DNA of 64,000 nt, from contig JASJJC010000008.1 of NCBI GenBank assembly GCA_037624485.1, positions 1 to 64,000 on the forward strand, in the 5' to 3' direction. The translations under genes were made by a program, and so were the position numbers. Positions within the stretch are counted from its first letter, which is position 1. Each line of letters begins with the position of its first letter. The stretch comes from JAFMKE01 sp037624485. GTDB taxonomy: Bacteria > Bacteroidota > Bacteroidia > Chitinophagales > UBA8649. Under the pieces are notes generated by a model that saw only the letters and a list, made by a program, of their open reading frames with translations, made no database searches and was not told where the DNA came from. This document shows positions 9,321 to 17,263 of this stretch, in pieces.

Positions 9321-10337
9321 TTATAGAATACAAGATAGTTCATAAAGAATTCGTGCACCTACATTTGCATCCCATTCTTGATTACCTACTTCATTCAAAT
9401 CACAACCTATGATTTGCTTACCGCTTTCCTTCAGTCGGCGAAAAAGCTCTACCACCTCTGCATACTGCAATCCGCCCGGCACCGGTGTTCCTGTATTTGG
9501 ACAAAGCTTTGGATCCAAACCATCAATATCAAATGAAACATAGACCTGTTCTGGCAAATCTTTTATAATACTGTCCCACTGCTCGGACACTGATACCCCT
9601 CTAAATCGTTCTTGATGCAATTTAACATCGAAGTAAGTTCGAATTCGTTTATCTGCTTGAATAAGGTCTATCTCCTCTTTACAAATATCCCGCACGCCTA
9701 CTTGAACCAAAGATGTTAGTTGAGTCATTTTTAAAGCATTAAACATTATGGACGCATGGGAAAATTCAAAACCTTCATAGGCTTGACGAAGATCTGCGTG
9801 CGCATCAATCTGAAGAATTCCAAATGAGTCATATTTTTGGGCTAAGGCTTGCATATAACCTAGCGGCGTGCTGTGGTCTCCCCCTAAAAGAATGACCTTT
9901 TTTCCCCTGTTTAACAAGCGCATAGCTTGTTCAAAGACCCATTTCCTAAGCGTATCACAAACCTGATTAATTTCAGTAATTTGCTCATTTAACTCCTCAA
10001 TCGACTTACCCTTCTCTTGCAACAAAATAAGCTCATTAGCCTTTTGCACGTACTTAGAGTTGAGCTTATAGATTTCGTCTGAAACATCCAACATAAAAAC
10101 ACCCTGCTTCCATGCTTCAGGATAATTTAAATGATAAAGATCTAATTGTGTAGAGGCTTTTAAAATCTGCTGTGGTGCTTTCGAAGTCCCTCCGCCATAA
10201 GAAGCTGTGAGTTCCCACGGAACAGGTAAAACAATGATATCTGATTCTTCAAACCCAAACGGTAAACCAAACAACTTACCATTGGCTAAGCCTACACCCG
10301 ACGGGTTATAATTCTTGATTTTCTCTTCCTTCGTCAT
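9321..10337 (-). CDS. Agmatinase/arginase-family ureohydrolase
   Basis: A 338-residue binuclear manganese ureohydrolase. All metal-ligand motifs are present: GGDHS (152-156), DAHADLR (178-184) and SFDIDGLDP (268-276). The CPNTGTPVPGGL block after the last motif fits agmatinase-type enzymes, which hydrolyse agmatine to putrescine and urea; a related guanidino or formimino substrate cannot be excluded. A mostly polar insertion at about 95-130 lengthens the N-terminal half. It is the last gene of an aroC-symporter-ureohydrolase unit; its start lies 32 nt inside the symporter coding region, so translation is probably coupled. Confidence 0.88.
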   Translation of the reverse strand: MTKEEKIKNYNPSGVGLANGKLFGLPFGFEESDIIVLPVPWELTASYGGGTSKAPQQILKASTQLDLYHLNYPEAWKQGVFMLDVSDEIYKLNSKYVQKANELILLQEKGKSIEELNEQITEINQVCDTLRKWVFEQAMRLLNRGKKVILLGGDHSTPLGYMQALAQKYDSFGILQIDAHADLRQAYEGFEFSHASIMFNALKMTQLTSLVQVGVRDICKEEIDLIQADKRIRTYFDVKLHQERFRGVSVSEQWDSIIKDLPEQVYVSFDIDGLDPKLCPNTGTPVPGGLQYAEVVELFRRLKESGKQIIGCDLNEVGNQEWDANVGARILYELSCIL

Positions 10338-11715
10338 GATTCTCCGATTTATCGATTAAGGTCGCTATTGTCGCATCTCCAGTAACATTAACCGTGGTAC
10401 GAACCATATCCAATAAACGATCTACTGGCAAAATGATGGCAATCCATGCAGGATTAAGGCCAACACTTGTTAATACAATCATTAACATCACCAAGCCTGC
10501 GCTAGGAACCGCAGCAGAGCCAATGGATGCTAAAGTAGCGGTAACAATAATAGTTAACTGCTGTCCTAAGCTTAAATCAATCATATGGAACTGCGCTAAA
10601 AATATAGCAGCAACCGCTTGATATAGACTCGTGCCATCCATATTCACAGTAGCACCAATAGGCAAAACAAAACTACTCACCTTCTTACTCACTTTTAAGT
10701 TTTCCTCTACGACCTCAAGGGTCACCGGTAATGTAGCGGCACTAGAACTCGTGGAAAATGCCAAGGACTGCGCTGGGGCAATGTTTTTAAAGAATTCAAA
10801 ATATTTAAAATCCTTTGTAAACAGCTTAAGAAGAATAGGGTAAAATATAAAAATCATAATCAGCAAGCCTAGTAAAACAACCAAGAAATAATAAATCAAT
10901 TTCTCAAACACCCCTAACATGGCACCAAGGTCATCTCCTGCTATTTTGGTCAAGACACCCGCCATTAATGCAAACACAAAATATGGAGCTAAGAGCATGA
11001 TAAAATCAATCATCTTTAAAAACACTTCATTGATAGCATTTATAAAGTCTTTTACAATGCCTGCTTGTTTTTTAGGGATATATAAGGAAGCTAAGCCAAA
11101 AAAGATAGCAAAAAATATAATCTGCAACATGGAATTTTTGATGAATGCATCGAAGAGATTGGATGGAACAATATCCACCAAAGCCCTTAATGGTCCACCA
11201 GAAACCGTTTTTTCTTGAGTAGCTAACCTTTTACTTACTTCTTCCGGAATCTCCTCACTAGCCATGAATTGCTTCACCTCTGCTACTAGCTCAGCATGCT
11301 CATCTAAACAGGAATAGCATTGACCATCCTTAATTTCAATTTCACTGGCATTTGCCCATAACTCGTATTGAATTCTATTCGTCAGGTCGGCATTATCTCC
11401 TGGCTTGATTACATTTACCAATAATAAGCCTAAACTCACGGCAAAAACGGTAGAAATCAAATAAAGTCCTAATGTTTTACCACCCATTTTTCCGAGATGC
11501 TCAGGATTTCCGATACCGATGATACCTCCAATAACAGAAAATAGCACCAAAGGAATAGCGATAAGTTTTAAAGCATTTAAGAATATATCGCCAAATGGCT
11601 TAATCCAATCTAGGGTAAACTTAGTCCAACCAAAATATGCAGCGCATAACGCCCAAATGATACCTAAAACCATTCCAATGATGATTTTCCAGTGAAGGGC
11701 TAATGACTTCTTCAT
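10306..11715 (-). CDS. Dicarboxylate/amino acid:cation symporter (DAACS family)
   Basis: A 469-residue inner-membrane symporter of the GltP/DctA/SdcS fold. Diagnostic parts are the serine-rich hairpin FSTSSSAATLPVTLE and NMDGTSLYQAVAAIFLAQ, both of which form the substrate and sodium sites. A polar insert at about 130-175, containing two Cys (CYSC) and acidic residues, separates early membrane helices and is longer than in classic GltP. It probably imports a C4-dicarboxylate or acidic amino acid with Na+ or H+. The start overlaps the aroC stop by ATGA, and its 3' end overlaps the ureohydrolase gene. Confidence 0.9.
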   Translation of the reverse strand: MKKSLALHWKIIIGMVLGIIWALCAAYFGWTKFTLDWIKPFGDIFLNALKLIAIPLVLFSVIGGIIGIGNPEHLGKMGGKTLGLYLISTVFAVSLGLLLVNVIKPGDNADLTNRIQYELWANASEIEIKDGQCYSCLDEHAELVAEVKQFMASEEIPEEVSKRLATQEKTVSGGPLRALVDIVPSNLFDAFIKNSMLQIIFFAIFFGLASLYIPKKQAGIVKDFINAINEVFLKMIDFIMLLAPYFVFALMAGVLTKIAGDDLGAMLGVFEKLIYYFLVVLLGLLIMIFIFYPILLKLFTKDFKYFEFFKNIAPAQSLAFSTSSSAATLPVTLEVVEENLKVSKKVSSFVLPIGATVNMDGTSLYQAVAAIFLAQFHMIDLSLGQQLTIIVTATLASIGSAAVPSAGLVMLMIVLTSVGLNPAWIAIILPVDRLLDMVRTTVNVTGDATIATLIDKSENHDEGRENQEL

Positions 11716-12794
11716 ATTTTACTCAATTTGTTTTGTAGATATAAATCTGCTAAAACCAAATTAGTCATGGCCTCAACGATAGGAACCGCTCTAGGCAGAA
11801 CACAAGGATCATGTCTTCCTTTAGCTTCCAAGGTAATCTGCTCCCCTTGCTGATTAACGCTCGATTGTTTTTGCATAATGGTGGCGGTTGGCTTAAACGC
11901 TACTCTAAAGTAGATATCCATTCCATTGCTGATTCCTCCTTGGATTCCGCCAGAATGATTCGTCTTGGTCGTAATTTGACCACCGGCTTTGATGAAAGCA
12001 TCATTATGTTCAGATCCTTTTAATAGTGTCCCACCAAATCCACTCCCAATTTCAAAACCTTTCACCGCTGGAATAGACAACATAGCTTTAGCTAATTGCG
12101 CTTCTAATTTATCAAAAACAGGTTCTCCAAGTCCAACTTTGCATCCAGTTACTACACAAGTAATAATTCCACCTAAGGAATCCCCGTCCGCTTTTGCCTT
12201 TTCTATTAAGGTAATCATTTGCTCCGCAGTCCCTTGATCTGGACAGCGAACTATATTATCATCTATCAAACTTAAATCCAAGTCCGTGTAAGATCGACCT
12301 AGGCTCAATCCTGCAATAGCAGACACATATGCATTAACCTGAATAGACATGCCCGATAGTAGTAATTTGTGTGCGACAACACCCGCAGCTACCCTTCCTA
12401 CAGTTTCTCTTGCAGAAGCTCTTCCTCCACCTCTATAATCCCTTATGCCATATTTTTCTTGATAAGTGAAATCTGCATGACTAGGTCTGTATGTATCTTT
12501 GATATGGCTGTAGTCTTTACTATTTTGATCTTTATTGATAATACTCAGCGAAATAGGCGTTCCGAGTGTTTTTCCTTCAAATACCCCTGAAAGAATCTCT
12601 ACTCGATCAGCTTCATTTCTTGGTGTGGTTATTTTAGACTGACCTGGTCTTCTTCTATCTAAGGCTTGCTGTATTTCTTTTGCCGAAATCTGCACACCCG
12701 CCGGACAGCCGTCAATAACCGTACCCATGGCTTTCCCATGACTTTCGCCATAAGTCATGATTCTAAATAAATTACCAAAGCTGTTGCCTGCCAT
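11712..12794 (-). CDS. aroC: Chorismate synthase
   Basis: A 360-residue enzyme converting 5-enolpyruvylshikimate-3-phosphate to chorismate, the last step of the shikimate pathway, with reduced FMN. Family signatures are visible: MAGNSFGNLFRIMTYGESHG at the start, DRRRPGQSKITTPRNEADRVEILSGVFEG, and the arginine-rich DYRGGGRASARETVGRVAAG. Length is normal. It leads a minus-strand unit, its TGA overlapping the symporter ATG by 4 nt. The coupling of an aromatic-pathway enzyme to a transporter and a ureohydrolase has no obvious metabolic reason. Confidence 0.97.
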   Translation of the reverse strand: MAGNSFGNLFRIMTYGESHGKAMGTVIDGCPAGVQISAKEIQQALDRRRPGQSKITTPRNEADRVEILSGVFEGKTLGTPISLSIINKDQNSKDYSHIKDTYRPSHADFTYQEKYGIRDYRGGGRASARETVGRVAAGVVAHKLLLSGMSIQVNAYVSAIAGLSLGRSYTDLDLSLIDDNIVRCPDQGTAEQMITLIEKAKADGDSLGGIITCVVTGCKVGLGEPVFDKLEAQLAKAMLSIPAVKGFEIGSGFGGTLLKGSEHNDAFIKAGGQITTKTNHSGGIQGGISNGMDIYFRVAFKPTATIMQKQSSVNQQGEQITLEAKGRHDPCVLPRAVPIVEAMTNLVLADLYLQNKLSKI

Positions 12795-12938
12795 AACCCT
12801 CGCAAGATAGGGAGAAAATCGAATTTTAAGAAACCATAAAATCCTTTAAAATATTAACTGCACGTTCAAGCAATTAAAATATTATGATACTTGCAGCTTG
12901 GAAAGAATAACCGAAACGAGCAAGATTGGAAGATCTAG

Positions 12939-14117
12939 CTATTGAAAGGCATTCACTCCGGTAACATCCATTCCTGTAATAAGCAGATGAATGTCATGCG
13001 TCCCCTCATAAGTGATTACACTTTCTAGATTCATCGAATGACGCATAATGCTGTATTCTCCGCTAATACCCATACCACCAAGCATTTGTCTGGCTTCACG
13101 AGCTATATTTATAGCGACTTCACAAGAGTTACGTTTTGCCATAGAAATTTGGGCAGGGGTAGCTCGATCTTCATTCTTGAGATTCCCTAATCGCCAAACC
13201 AACAATTGCCCTTTGGTGATTTCGGTAATCATTTCAGCCAATTTCTTTTGTTGTAATTGAAATCCAGCTAAAGGTCTGCCAAATTGCTGGCGTTCTAGTG
13301 AATACTTCAATGCCGTATCATAACAGTCCATAGCTGCACCCATCGCTCCCCAAGCAATTCCATATCGAGCACTGCTTAGACAAGTTAATGGTCCACGAAG
13401 GCCTTCAATTTCTGGGAATATGTTTTCCTTCGGCACGCGCACATTATCAAAAACTAATTCTCCGGTTATAGATGCTCGAAGACTCCACTTATTCTTAATT
13501 TCTGGAGCAGTAAACCCTTCCATACCTTTTTCGACAATCAACCCTCTGATTTTACCTTCCTCGTTCTTTGCCCAAACCACAGCTACGTCCGCTAGCGGTG
13601 AATTTGAGATCCACATTTTAGCTCCATTCAATAGATAATGGTCTCCTTTGTCAACGATATTCGTTTCCATACCTGCTGGATTACTACCGTGATTAGGTTC
13701 CGTTAATCCAAAACAACCAAAAAGATCTCCACTCGCCAAACCTGGAAGATATTTTCTCTTTTGCTCTTCACTTCCAAATTTATAAATCGGATACATTACC
13801 AAACTTCCTTGCACAGAGGCCGTACTTCGAATACCTGAATCGCACCGCTCCAATTCCTGCATGATAATACCATAAGCAATATCATCCATTCCTCCACCAC
13901 CATATTCAGTAGGAATATTTGGACCAAAGGCACCAATATCACCCAACTCTTTAACTATCCATTTCGGAAACTCTGATTTTTGAGCGTAATCGTTAATAAC
14001 CGGACTTAACTTTTGCTTTACCCATGTACGAACAGAGTCTCGAATGATTTTATGCTCTTCACTAAGCAATTCATCCATCAAATAGTAATCGGGGTGAGTA
14101 TAATTATCTTGTTGCAT
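12939..14117 (-). CDS. gcdH: Glutaryl-CoA dehydrogenase-type acyl-CoA dehydrogenase
   Basis: A 392-residue flavoenzyme that oxidises and decarboxylates glutaryl-CoA to crotonyl-CoA in lysine and tryptophan breakdown. The catalytic glutamate lies in NLESVITYEGTHDIH (about residue 371), the position typical of GCDH. FGCFGLTEPNHGSNP and the LLNGAKMWISNSP block are the FAD/substrate signatures. The start MQQDNYTHPDYY at 14117 is preferred to the longer frame because a -7 box lies just upstream at 14144-14151. Monocistronic and divergent from folB. Confidence 0.92.
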   Translation of the reverse strand: MQQDNYTHPDYYLMDELLSEEHKIIRDSVRTWVKQKLSPVINDYAQKSEFPKWIVKELGDIGAFGPNIPTEYGGGGMDDIAYGIIMQELERCDSGIRSTASVQGSLVMYPIYKFGSEEQKRKYLPGLASGDLFGCFGLTEPNHGSNPAGMETNIVDKGDHYLLNGAKMWISNSPLADVAVVWAKNEEGKIRGLIVEKGMEGFTAPEIKNKWSLRASITGELVFDNVRVPKENIFPEIEGLRGPLTCLSSARYGIAWGAMGAAMDCYDTALKYSLERQQFGRPLAGFQLQQKKLAEMITEITKGQLLVWRLGNLKNEDRATPAQISMAKRNSCEVAINIAREARQMLGGMGISGEYSIMRHSMNLESVITYEGTHDIHLLITGMDVTGVNAFQ

Positions 14118-14143
14118 TTCGTTTGGTTTTACTAATAATCCGA

Positions 14144-14151
14144 CAAAAATA
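14144..14151 (-). promoter_or_regulatory. -7 box (TATTTTTG, minus strand) for gcdH
   Basis: A TAnnTTTG match 26 nt before the ATG at 14117. A minus-strand TTG at 14175-14177 is 23 nt further upstream and could be the -33 element. Confidence 0.5.
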
Positions 14152-14242
14152 ACATAATTTTGATTGGCTAAAAACAAATTGAGGCATCGAATGATCGAAT
14201 ACCCTCTCTTTATTCACAAATATTTGAAATTTAAGGCGTTTT

Positions 14243-14602
14243 ATGATTAAAATTGGTCTAAGTAATATAGAAACACGCGGACACCACGGAGTGTTTAAAG
14301 AAGAACAAGAAAAAGGGAATTTATTTTTCACCGATGTCGATGTTTGGTTTAAAAGTAGGAAGTCAGTTACGACAGATAATCTAGAAGATACCTTCGACTA
14401 TCAATTTATTCATGACGCGGTGAAGGCTGAAATGGCAAAGCCATCTAAACTACTGGAGCACGTAGCTGGACGCATTATAAAAACTTTGTCGGAAACTGAT
14501 AAGCGCATCAAAAAGGTAAAGGTTAAAATTGCCAAGATGAACCCCCCTATTGATGGTAAAGCGGAGAGGTCCATTATTGCGTTAAAGGAAAGAGTTAATT
14601 AA
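14243..14602 (+). CDS. folB: Dihydroneopterin aldolase
   Basis: A 119-residue FolB converting 7,8-dihydroneopterin to 6-hydroxymethyl-dihydropterin plus glycolaldehyde in folate synthesis. Typical elements are the opening IETRGHHGVFKEEQEKG, the DTFDYQFIHD substrate block, the LLEHVAGRI glutamate block and the KMNPPIDG catalytic-lysine segment. Size is normal. Single gene, divergent from gcdH, followed by the tRNA-Cys locus. Confidence 0.93.
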   Translation: MIKIGLSNIETRGHHGVFKEEQEKGNLFFTDVDVWFKSRKSVTTDNLEDTFDYQFIHDAVKAEMAKPSKLLEHVAGRIIKTLSETDKRIKKVKVKIAKMNPPIDGKAERSIIALKERVN

Positions 14603-14728
14603 GCTAAAAAGTCGGCTAAATAATAGCCTCGAGCATCACTTAGGTTCAAGATTAATCCATATCTTATGTAAAACAAAAAAAATGGATAGAAAGGATGCTT
14701 AGAATTTCTAAAAAATAATTGAAAGCTC

Positions 14729-14758
14729 TTTGTAAAATTGCAAAAAACACTACCTTTA
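14729..14758 (+). promoter_or_regulatory. Promoter of tRNA-Cys
   Basis: TTTG at 14729-14732, an 18-nt spacer, and TACCTTTA at 14751-14758, which matches TTTG-N18-TAnnTTTg except for the last base. It ends 14 nt before the tRNA. The same -7 sequence precedes the tRNA-Arg gene. Confidence 0.6.
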
Positions 14759-14772
14759 GAGTCCTTTGAAAA

Positions 14773-14843
14773 GGTCGGATGGCCGAGCGGCTAGGCTCAG
14801 CTCTGCAAAAGCTGCTACACCGGTTCGAATCCGGTTCCGACCT
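14773..14843 (+). tRNA. tRNA-Cys (GCA)
   Basis: A 71-nt cloverleaf: acceptor GGTCGGA/TCCGACC, anticodon stem CAGCT/AGCTG with loop CTGCAAA (anticodon GCA at 14805-14807), and T-loop GGTTCGAATCC. The discriminator is U, as expected for tRNA-Cys. No CCA is encoded. Its 3' half from the anticodon stem onward is repeated at 15560. Confidence 0.97.
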
Positions 14844-14935
14844 CAAAAGCCCCTTACGGGGCTTTTTTAATTAGCATGACTTCAACTGCACTAGAACTAT
14901 GGAGCTGCATTTACCTTGAGTTAACCATAAAATTG
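14802..14935 (+). repeat. Direct repeat, copy A (tRNA-Cys 3' half, terminator and downstream)
   Basis: These 134 bp recur at 15560-15693 with only two substitutions, both outside the tRNA. The repeat starts at the last base of the 5' anticodon stem and includes the anticodon loop, T-arm, acceptor 3' strand, terminator, and the last 25 bp of a coding region. A boundary at the anticodon loop is a classic attachment-site position for tRNA-targeting elements. Confidence 0.95.
14845..14868 (+). terminator. Terminator after tRNA-Cys
   Basis: GCCCC (14849-14853) pairs with GGGGC (14858-14862) around TTAC, with flanking A-run and T-run. The same hairpin recurs in copy B at about 15603-15627. Confidence 0.9.
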
Positions 14936-14985
14936 GCTTAAATTGTTTTGTAAAAATACTGCATCATTAAATGCTCAGCTATTAA
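14911..14985 (-). pseudogene. Decayed 3' fragment of the gene at 15669-16205
   Basis: In repeat copy A the last 25 bp of the downstream gene (stop at 14911) are kept and then joined, after loss of about 118 bp, to 52 bp (14934-14985) that match 15811-15862 with about 7 mismatches. It is therefore a remnant of a second copy of that gene's 3' end, internally deleted and truncated. It has no start and codes for nothing intact. Confidence 0.8.
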
Positions 14986-15005
14986 TTTTAATAAGCCAAC
15001 TTAAA

Positions 15006-15359
15006 TTACCAGGTCAACTCTATTGCTTCACAACCACCATCGGTTAAGTCAATTGTGCCAGTCCAATAAATAAAATCCGTTTGGTCTTTTACAGTAAAGC
15101 TGTAACTACCGGGTTCATTTGAATAAGTTATTGATCCATTTTCTCCGCAGTCTGGTGCAATAACATAATAAACATTAGAGGCCGACGAACCAGCTAATTG
15201 CCCACCTATAGTATACGATAATGACGTTGCCCCATCGTTTACTAGCTGAAGGGCGGTAAACTCACCATACCAAATAACAGTACTACCGTCTTGAGGGTCT
15301 TTTGCGCATGAGGAGATTAGCAATAACATTGGAATTAATAAAAGGATTATTCTTTTCAT
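15006..15359 (-). CDS. Small lipoprotein of unknown function
   Basis: A 117-residue protein with a lipobox signal (LLLISSC, Cys18), so an anchored lipoprotein. The mature part is short, beta-rich and has two further cysteines (CGENG and GGCEAIE) that could form a disulfide; it resembles small beta-sandwich lipoproteins of Bacteroidota but I do not recognise the family. It is the only intact gene between the two tRNA-Cys repeat copies, so it is the apparent cargo of that segment. Confidence 0.7.
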   Translation of the reverse strand: MKRIILLLIPMLLLISSCAKDPQDGSTVIWYGEFTALQLVNDGATSLSYTIGGQLAGSSASNVYYVIAPDCGENGSITYSNEPGSYSFTVKDQTDFIYWTGTIDLTDGGCEAIELTW

Positions 15360-15668
15360 GATATATATATTTTTTTGTAAATGTAAGACAAATCCTTACT
15401 AATACAAATTAAGCATCTATAAATGATTAATTTATATCTAACAATTAATTTAATATTTTGAGCGAACCTCAACTCTCAATAACATTTTATGTTTAAGGAC
15501 ATCTTGAAATGCTGTATCTGTAAATTGCAGATAATTCTAAAATGAAAATTTTATTAGGATCTGCAAAAGCTGCTACACCGGTTCGAATCCGGTTCCGACC
15601 TCAAAAGCCCCTTACGGGGCTTTTTTTATTAGCATGACTTTAACTGCACTAGAACTATGGAGCTGCAT
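15360..15668. other. Intergenic stretch holding repeat copy B
   Basis: About 200 bp of AT-rich sequence without a convincing ORF is followed from 15560 by the second copy of the tRNA-Cys 3' half and its terminator. Nothing else is recognisable. An inverted TACATTTA near 15382 may be a weak -7 box for the lipoprotein gene. Confidence 0.6.
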
Positions 15669-15693
15669 TTACCTTGAGTTAACCATAAAATTG
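15560..15693 (+). repeat. Direct repeat, copy B (tRNA-Cys 3' half, terminator, gene 3' end)
   Basis: The partner of 14802-14935, offset 758 bp and differing at two positions. It lacks the 5' half of the tRNA, so it is not a second tRNA gene. Its right part runs through the stop codon and last residues of the gene at 15669-16205. Confidence 0.95.
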
Positions 15694-16205
15694 AGTGCAG
15701 TCATCAACTCTGATTTGACAGAATTAACGATAATGGTTACATCATCGACTTCCCACTGATATACCCTAAACTCTTCCTTTTCTATTTTAAGGGACGGGCT
15801 GCCATACAGCTGGCTTAATTTGTCTTTCAAAAATACTGCATCATTAAAAGCTTGGCTATTAAAAGTAGAGAGATCTGTATAATCATAAAACCCCATAAAC
15901 AAAAGAGGTGACAAAGTCTCCATTCCAGATTTATTTGCTTCAGCACCCTTAGGAAAGGCAATGAAATAATCGTTAAACCCAAAACCTTCAAGCTCAACAT
16001 CAACTTTATCAAAATAAAAATCGCAATCGGTAACTACATAATCAATAGATGCATCATTATCAGCAATTGCATAGGTTAGGCTCGAATAGTTTGTCAAACT
16101 ATACCAATCAAGGTCCATATTTAGACCAAATAAGTTATGTGAATTATTTTGTCCATGCGTATGGGTGAAAAAAGCACAAATGATAACTAGTTTTAAAAAT
16201 TTCAT
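15669..16205 (-). CDS. Small exported protein, family unknown
   Basis: A 178-residue protein with a signal peptide (MKFLKLVIICAFFTHTHGQ). The mature part is acidic and aromatic with no motif I recognise. Its ATG overlaps the TGA of the upstream metallopeptidase gene by 4 nt (16202-16205), so the two are translationally coupled and probably act together; an inhibitor, chaperone or substrate partner are all possible. The longer in-frame start at 16244 is rejected because it would lie inside the upstream gene and lose the signal peptide. Its 3' end is part of repeat copy B. Confidence 0.7.
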   Translation of the reverse strand: MKFLKLVIICAFFTHTHGQNNSHNLFGLNMDLDWYSLTNYSSLTYAIADNDASIDYVVTDCDFYFDKVDVELEGFGFNDYFIAFPKGAEANKSGMETLSPLLFMGFYDYTDLSTFNSQAFNDAVFLKDKLSQLYGSPSLKIEKEEFRVYQWEVDDVTIIVNSVKSELMTALNFMVNSR

Positions 16206-17233
16206 TTTATATAATTGATTAACATGTAATTTTTGTCTTCCCAAAATTCATTCCAAGAATACCCTCTATCGATAAAATTAAACATCATTTTGCCTCCATT
16301 TCCATGATCTAAATTTAGAACATCATGTCCTAATTCATGATAAATAAGGTACCATCTTTTGGGTTCAGATGAAAGACTCCAGGCCTTTGGGTCAACTTTT
16401 ATTTTAATTAATTGATCGTTTTCTTTTGCATAACTTAAGCCAACAATATCTCCTTCAAGCGATTCAAACTTTGCATCAATTATATTTTCCGCTAATTCAA
16501 TACCATGCTCAGCGCAATCTGCAAGGAAAACATCAATCATCTTGAATAAATCATAGGTGTCAATTTCTTTTAATTGATATGGTCCAATTTCATAATCTTT
16601 TTGATTCAACGCAACTAGCTTACTTACATAAAACATATAAAACTGATCATCTAACTCAACCTTGCAAGATCTCATCATTCTCCAATCAGCAGTAAGCTTA
16701 GATTTTTGTACATCGTAAAAATCTATATTTACTTCCCCGCTCATTCTGTTTAACTGATCTAAATCACACAGCGAGTAAAACTTATTTAGAACTAAATTTT
16801 TAGTTGCTCTATCCTTTTCAATGTTTTCTGCCAAGCTTTCCTCAACTATACTTTTCATGATAGGATTACCAGCAGTTTTTAATCGAAGTTGTTCGCTTAA
16901 ACAGGTCAAACAAGGAGCGATAAATTGTACGTGATCAACATAGGCGCTAATGATATTTTTCTCAAAAATAAGTGTTCGCTTAAAAGAGTAGTTATCAGAG
17001 GAAAAATTAGCTGCCACGTAACTTTTGTCACCTAAAGCCTCTGAACTAATATTTTCAAATCCAGCATTAGTCAAAAAATTAAAAGCCTCATTTTGGTTGA
17101 GCGCTTTCCAATTGGATTGAATGGGTTTAAATATCTGCTTTATCTCCCCGTTGTTATCCAGGTGGAATTCTTGCGCATCGGATTTGACTGCCCAAATGAG
17201 AAAAATACAACAAACAAAAAATCTATAGATCAT
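16202..17233 (-). CDS. Putative exported zinc metallopeptidase (HExxH)
   Basis: A 343-residue secreted protein with signal peptide MIYRFFVCCIFLIWAVKSDAQ. Near the C terminus it has YHELGHDVLNLDHGNGGKMMF: an HExxH zinc motif with a third His seven residues later, followed by a Met pair that could form a Met-turn. This layout resembles the putative metallopeptidases of Bacteroidota with HELGHxxLxxxH. The N-terminal 200 residues, with a CLTC pair near residue 108, are unrecognised. It lies in a four-gene minus-strand operon of secreted proteins and could process its surface neighbours. Activity is inferred from the motif only. Confidence 0.68.
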   Translation of the reverse strand: MIYRFFVCCIFLIWAVKSDAQEFHLDNNGEIKQIFKPIQSNWKALNQNEAFNFLTNAGFENISSEALGDKSYVAANFSSDNYSFKRTLIFEKNIISAYVDHVQFIAPCLTCLSEQLRLKTAGNPIMKSIVEESLAENIEKDRATKNLVLNKFYSLCDLDQLNRMSGEVNIDFYDVQKSKLTADWRMMRSCKVELDDQFYMFYVSKLVALNQKDYEIGPYQLKEIDTYDLFKMIDVFLADCAEHGIELAENIIDAKFESLEGDIVGLSYAKENDQLIKIKVDPKAWSLSSEPKRWYLIYHELGHDVLNLDHGNGGKMMFNFIDRGYSWNEFWEDKNYMLINYIK

Positions 17234-17263
17234 TTATAATTGAAAAGCAATGATAATATAAAC

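Noticed and set aside
15560..15602. A second tRNA-Cys gene
   Set aside because: Only the 3' half is present. There is no acceptor 5' strand or D-arm upstream, so it is a repeat remnant.
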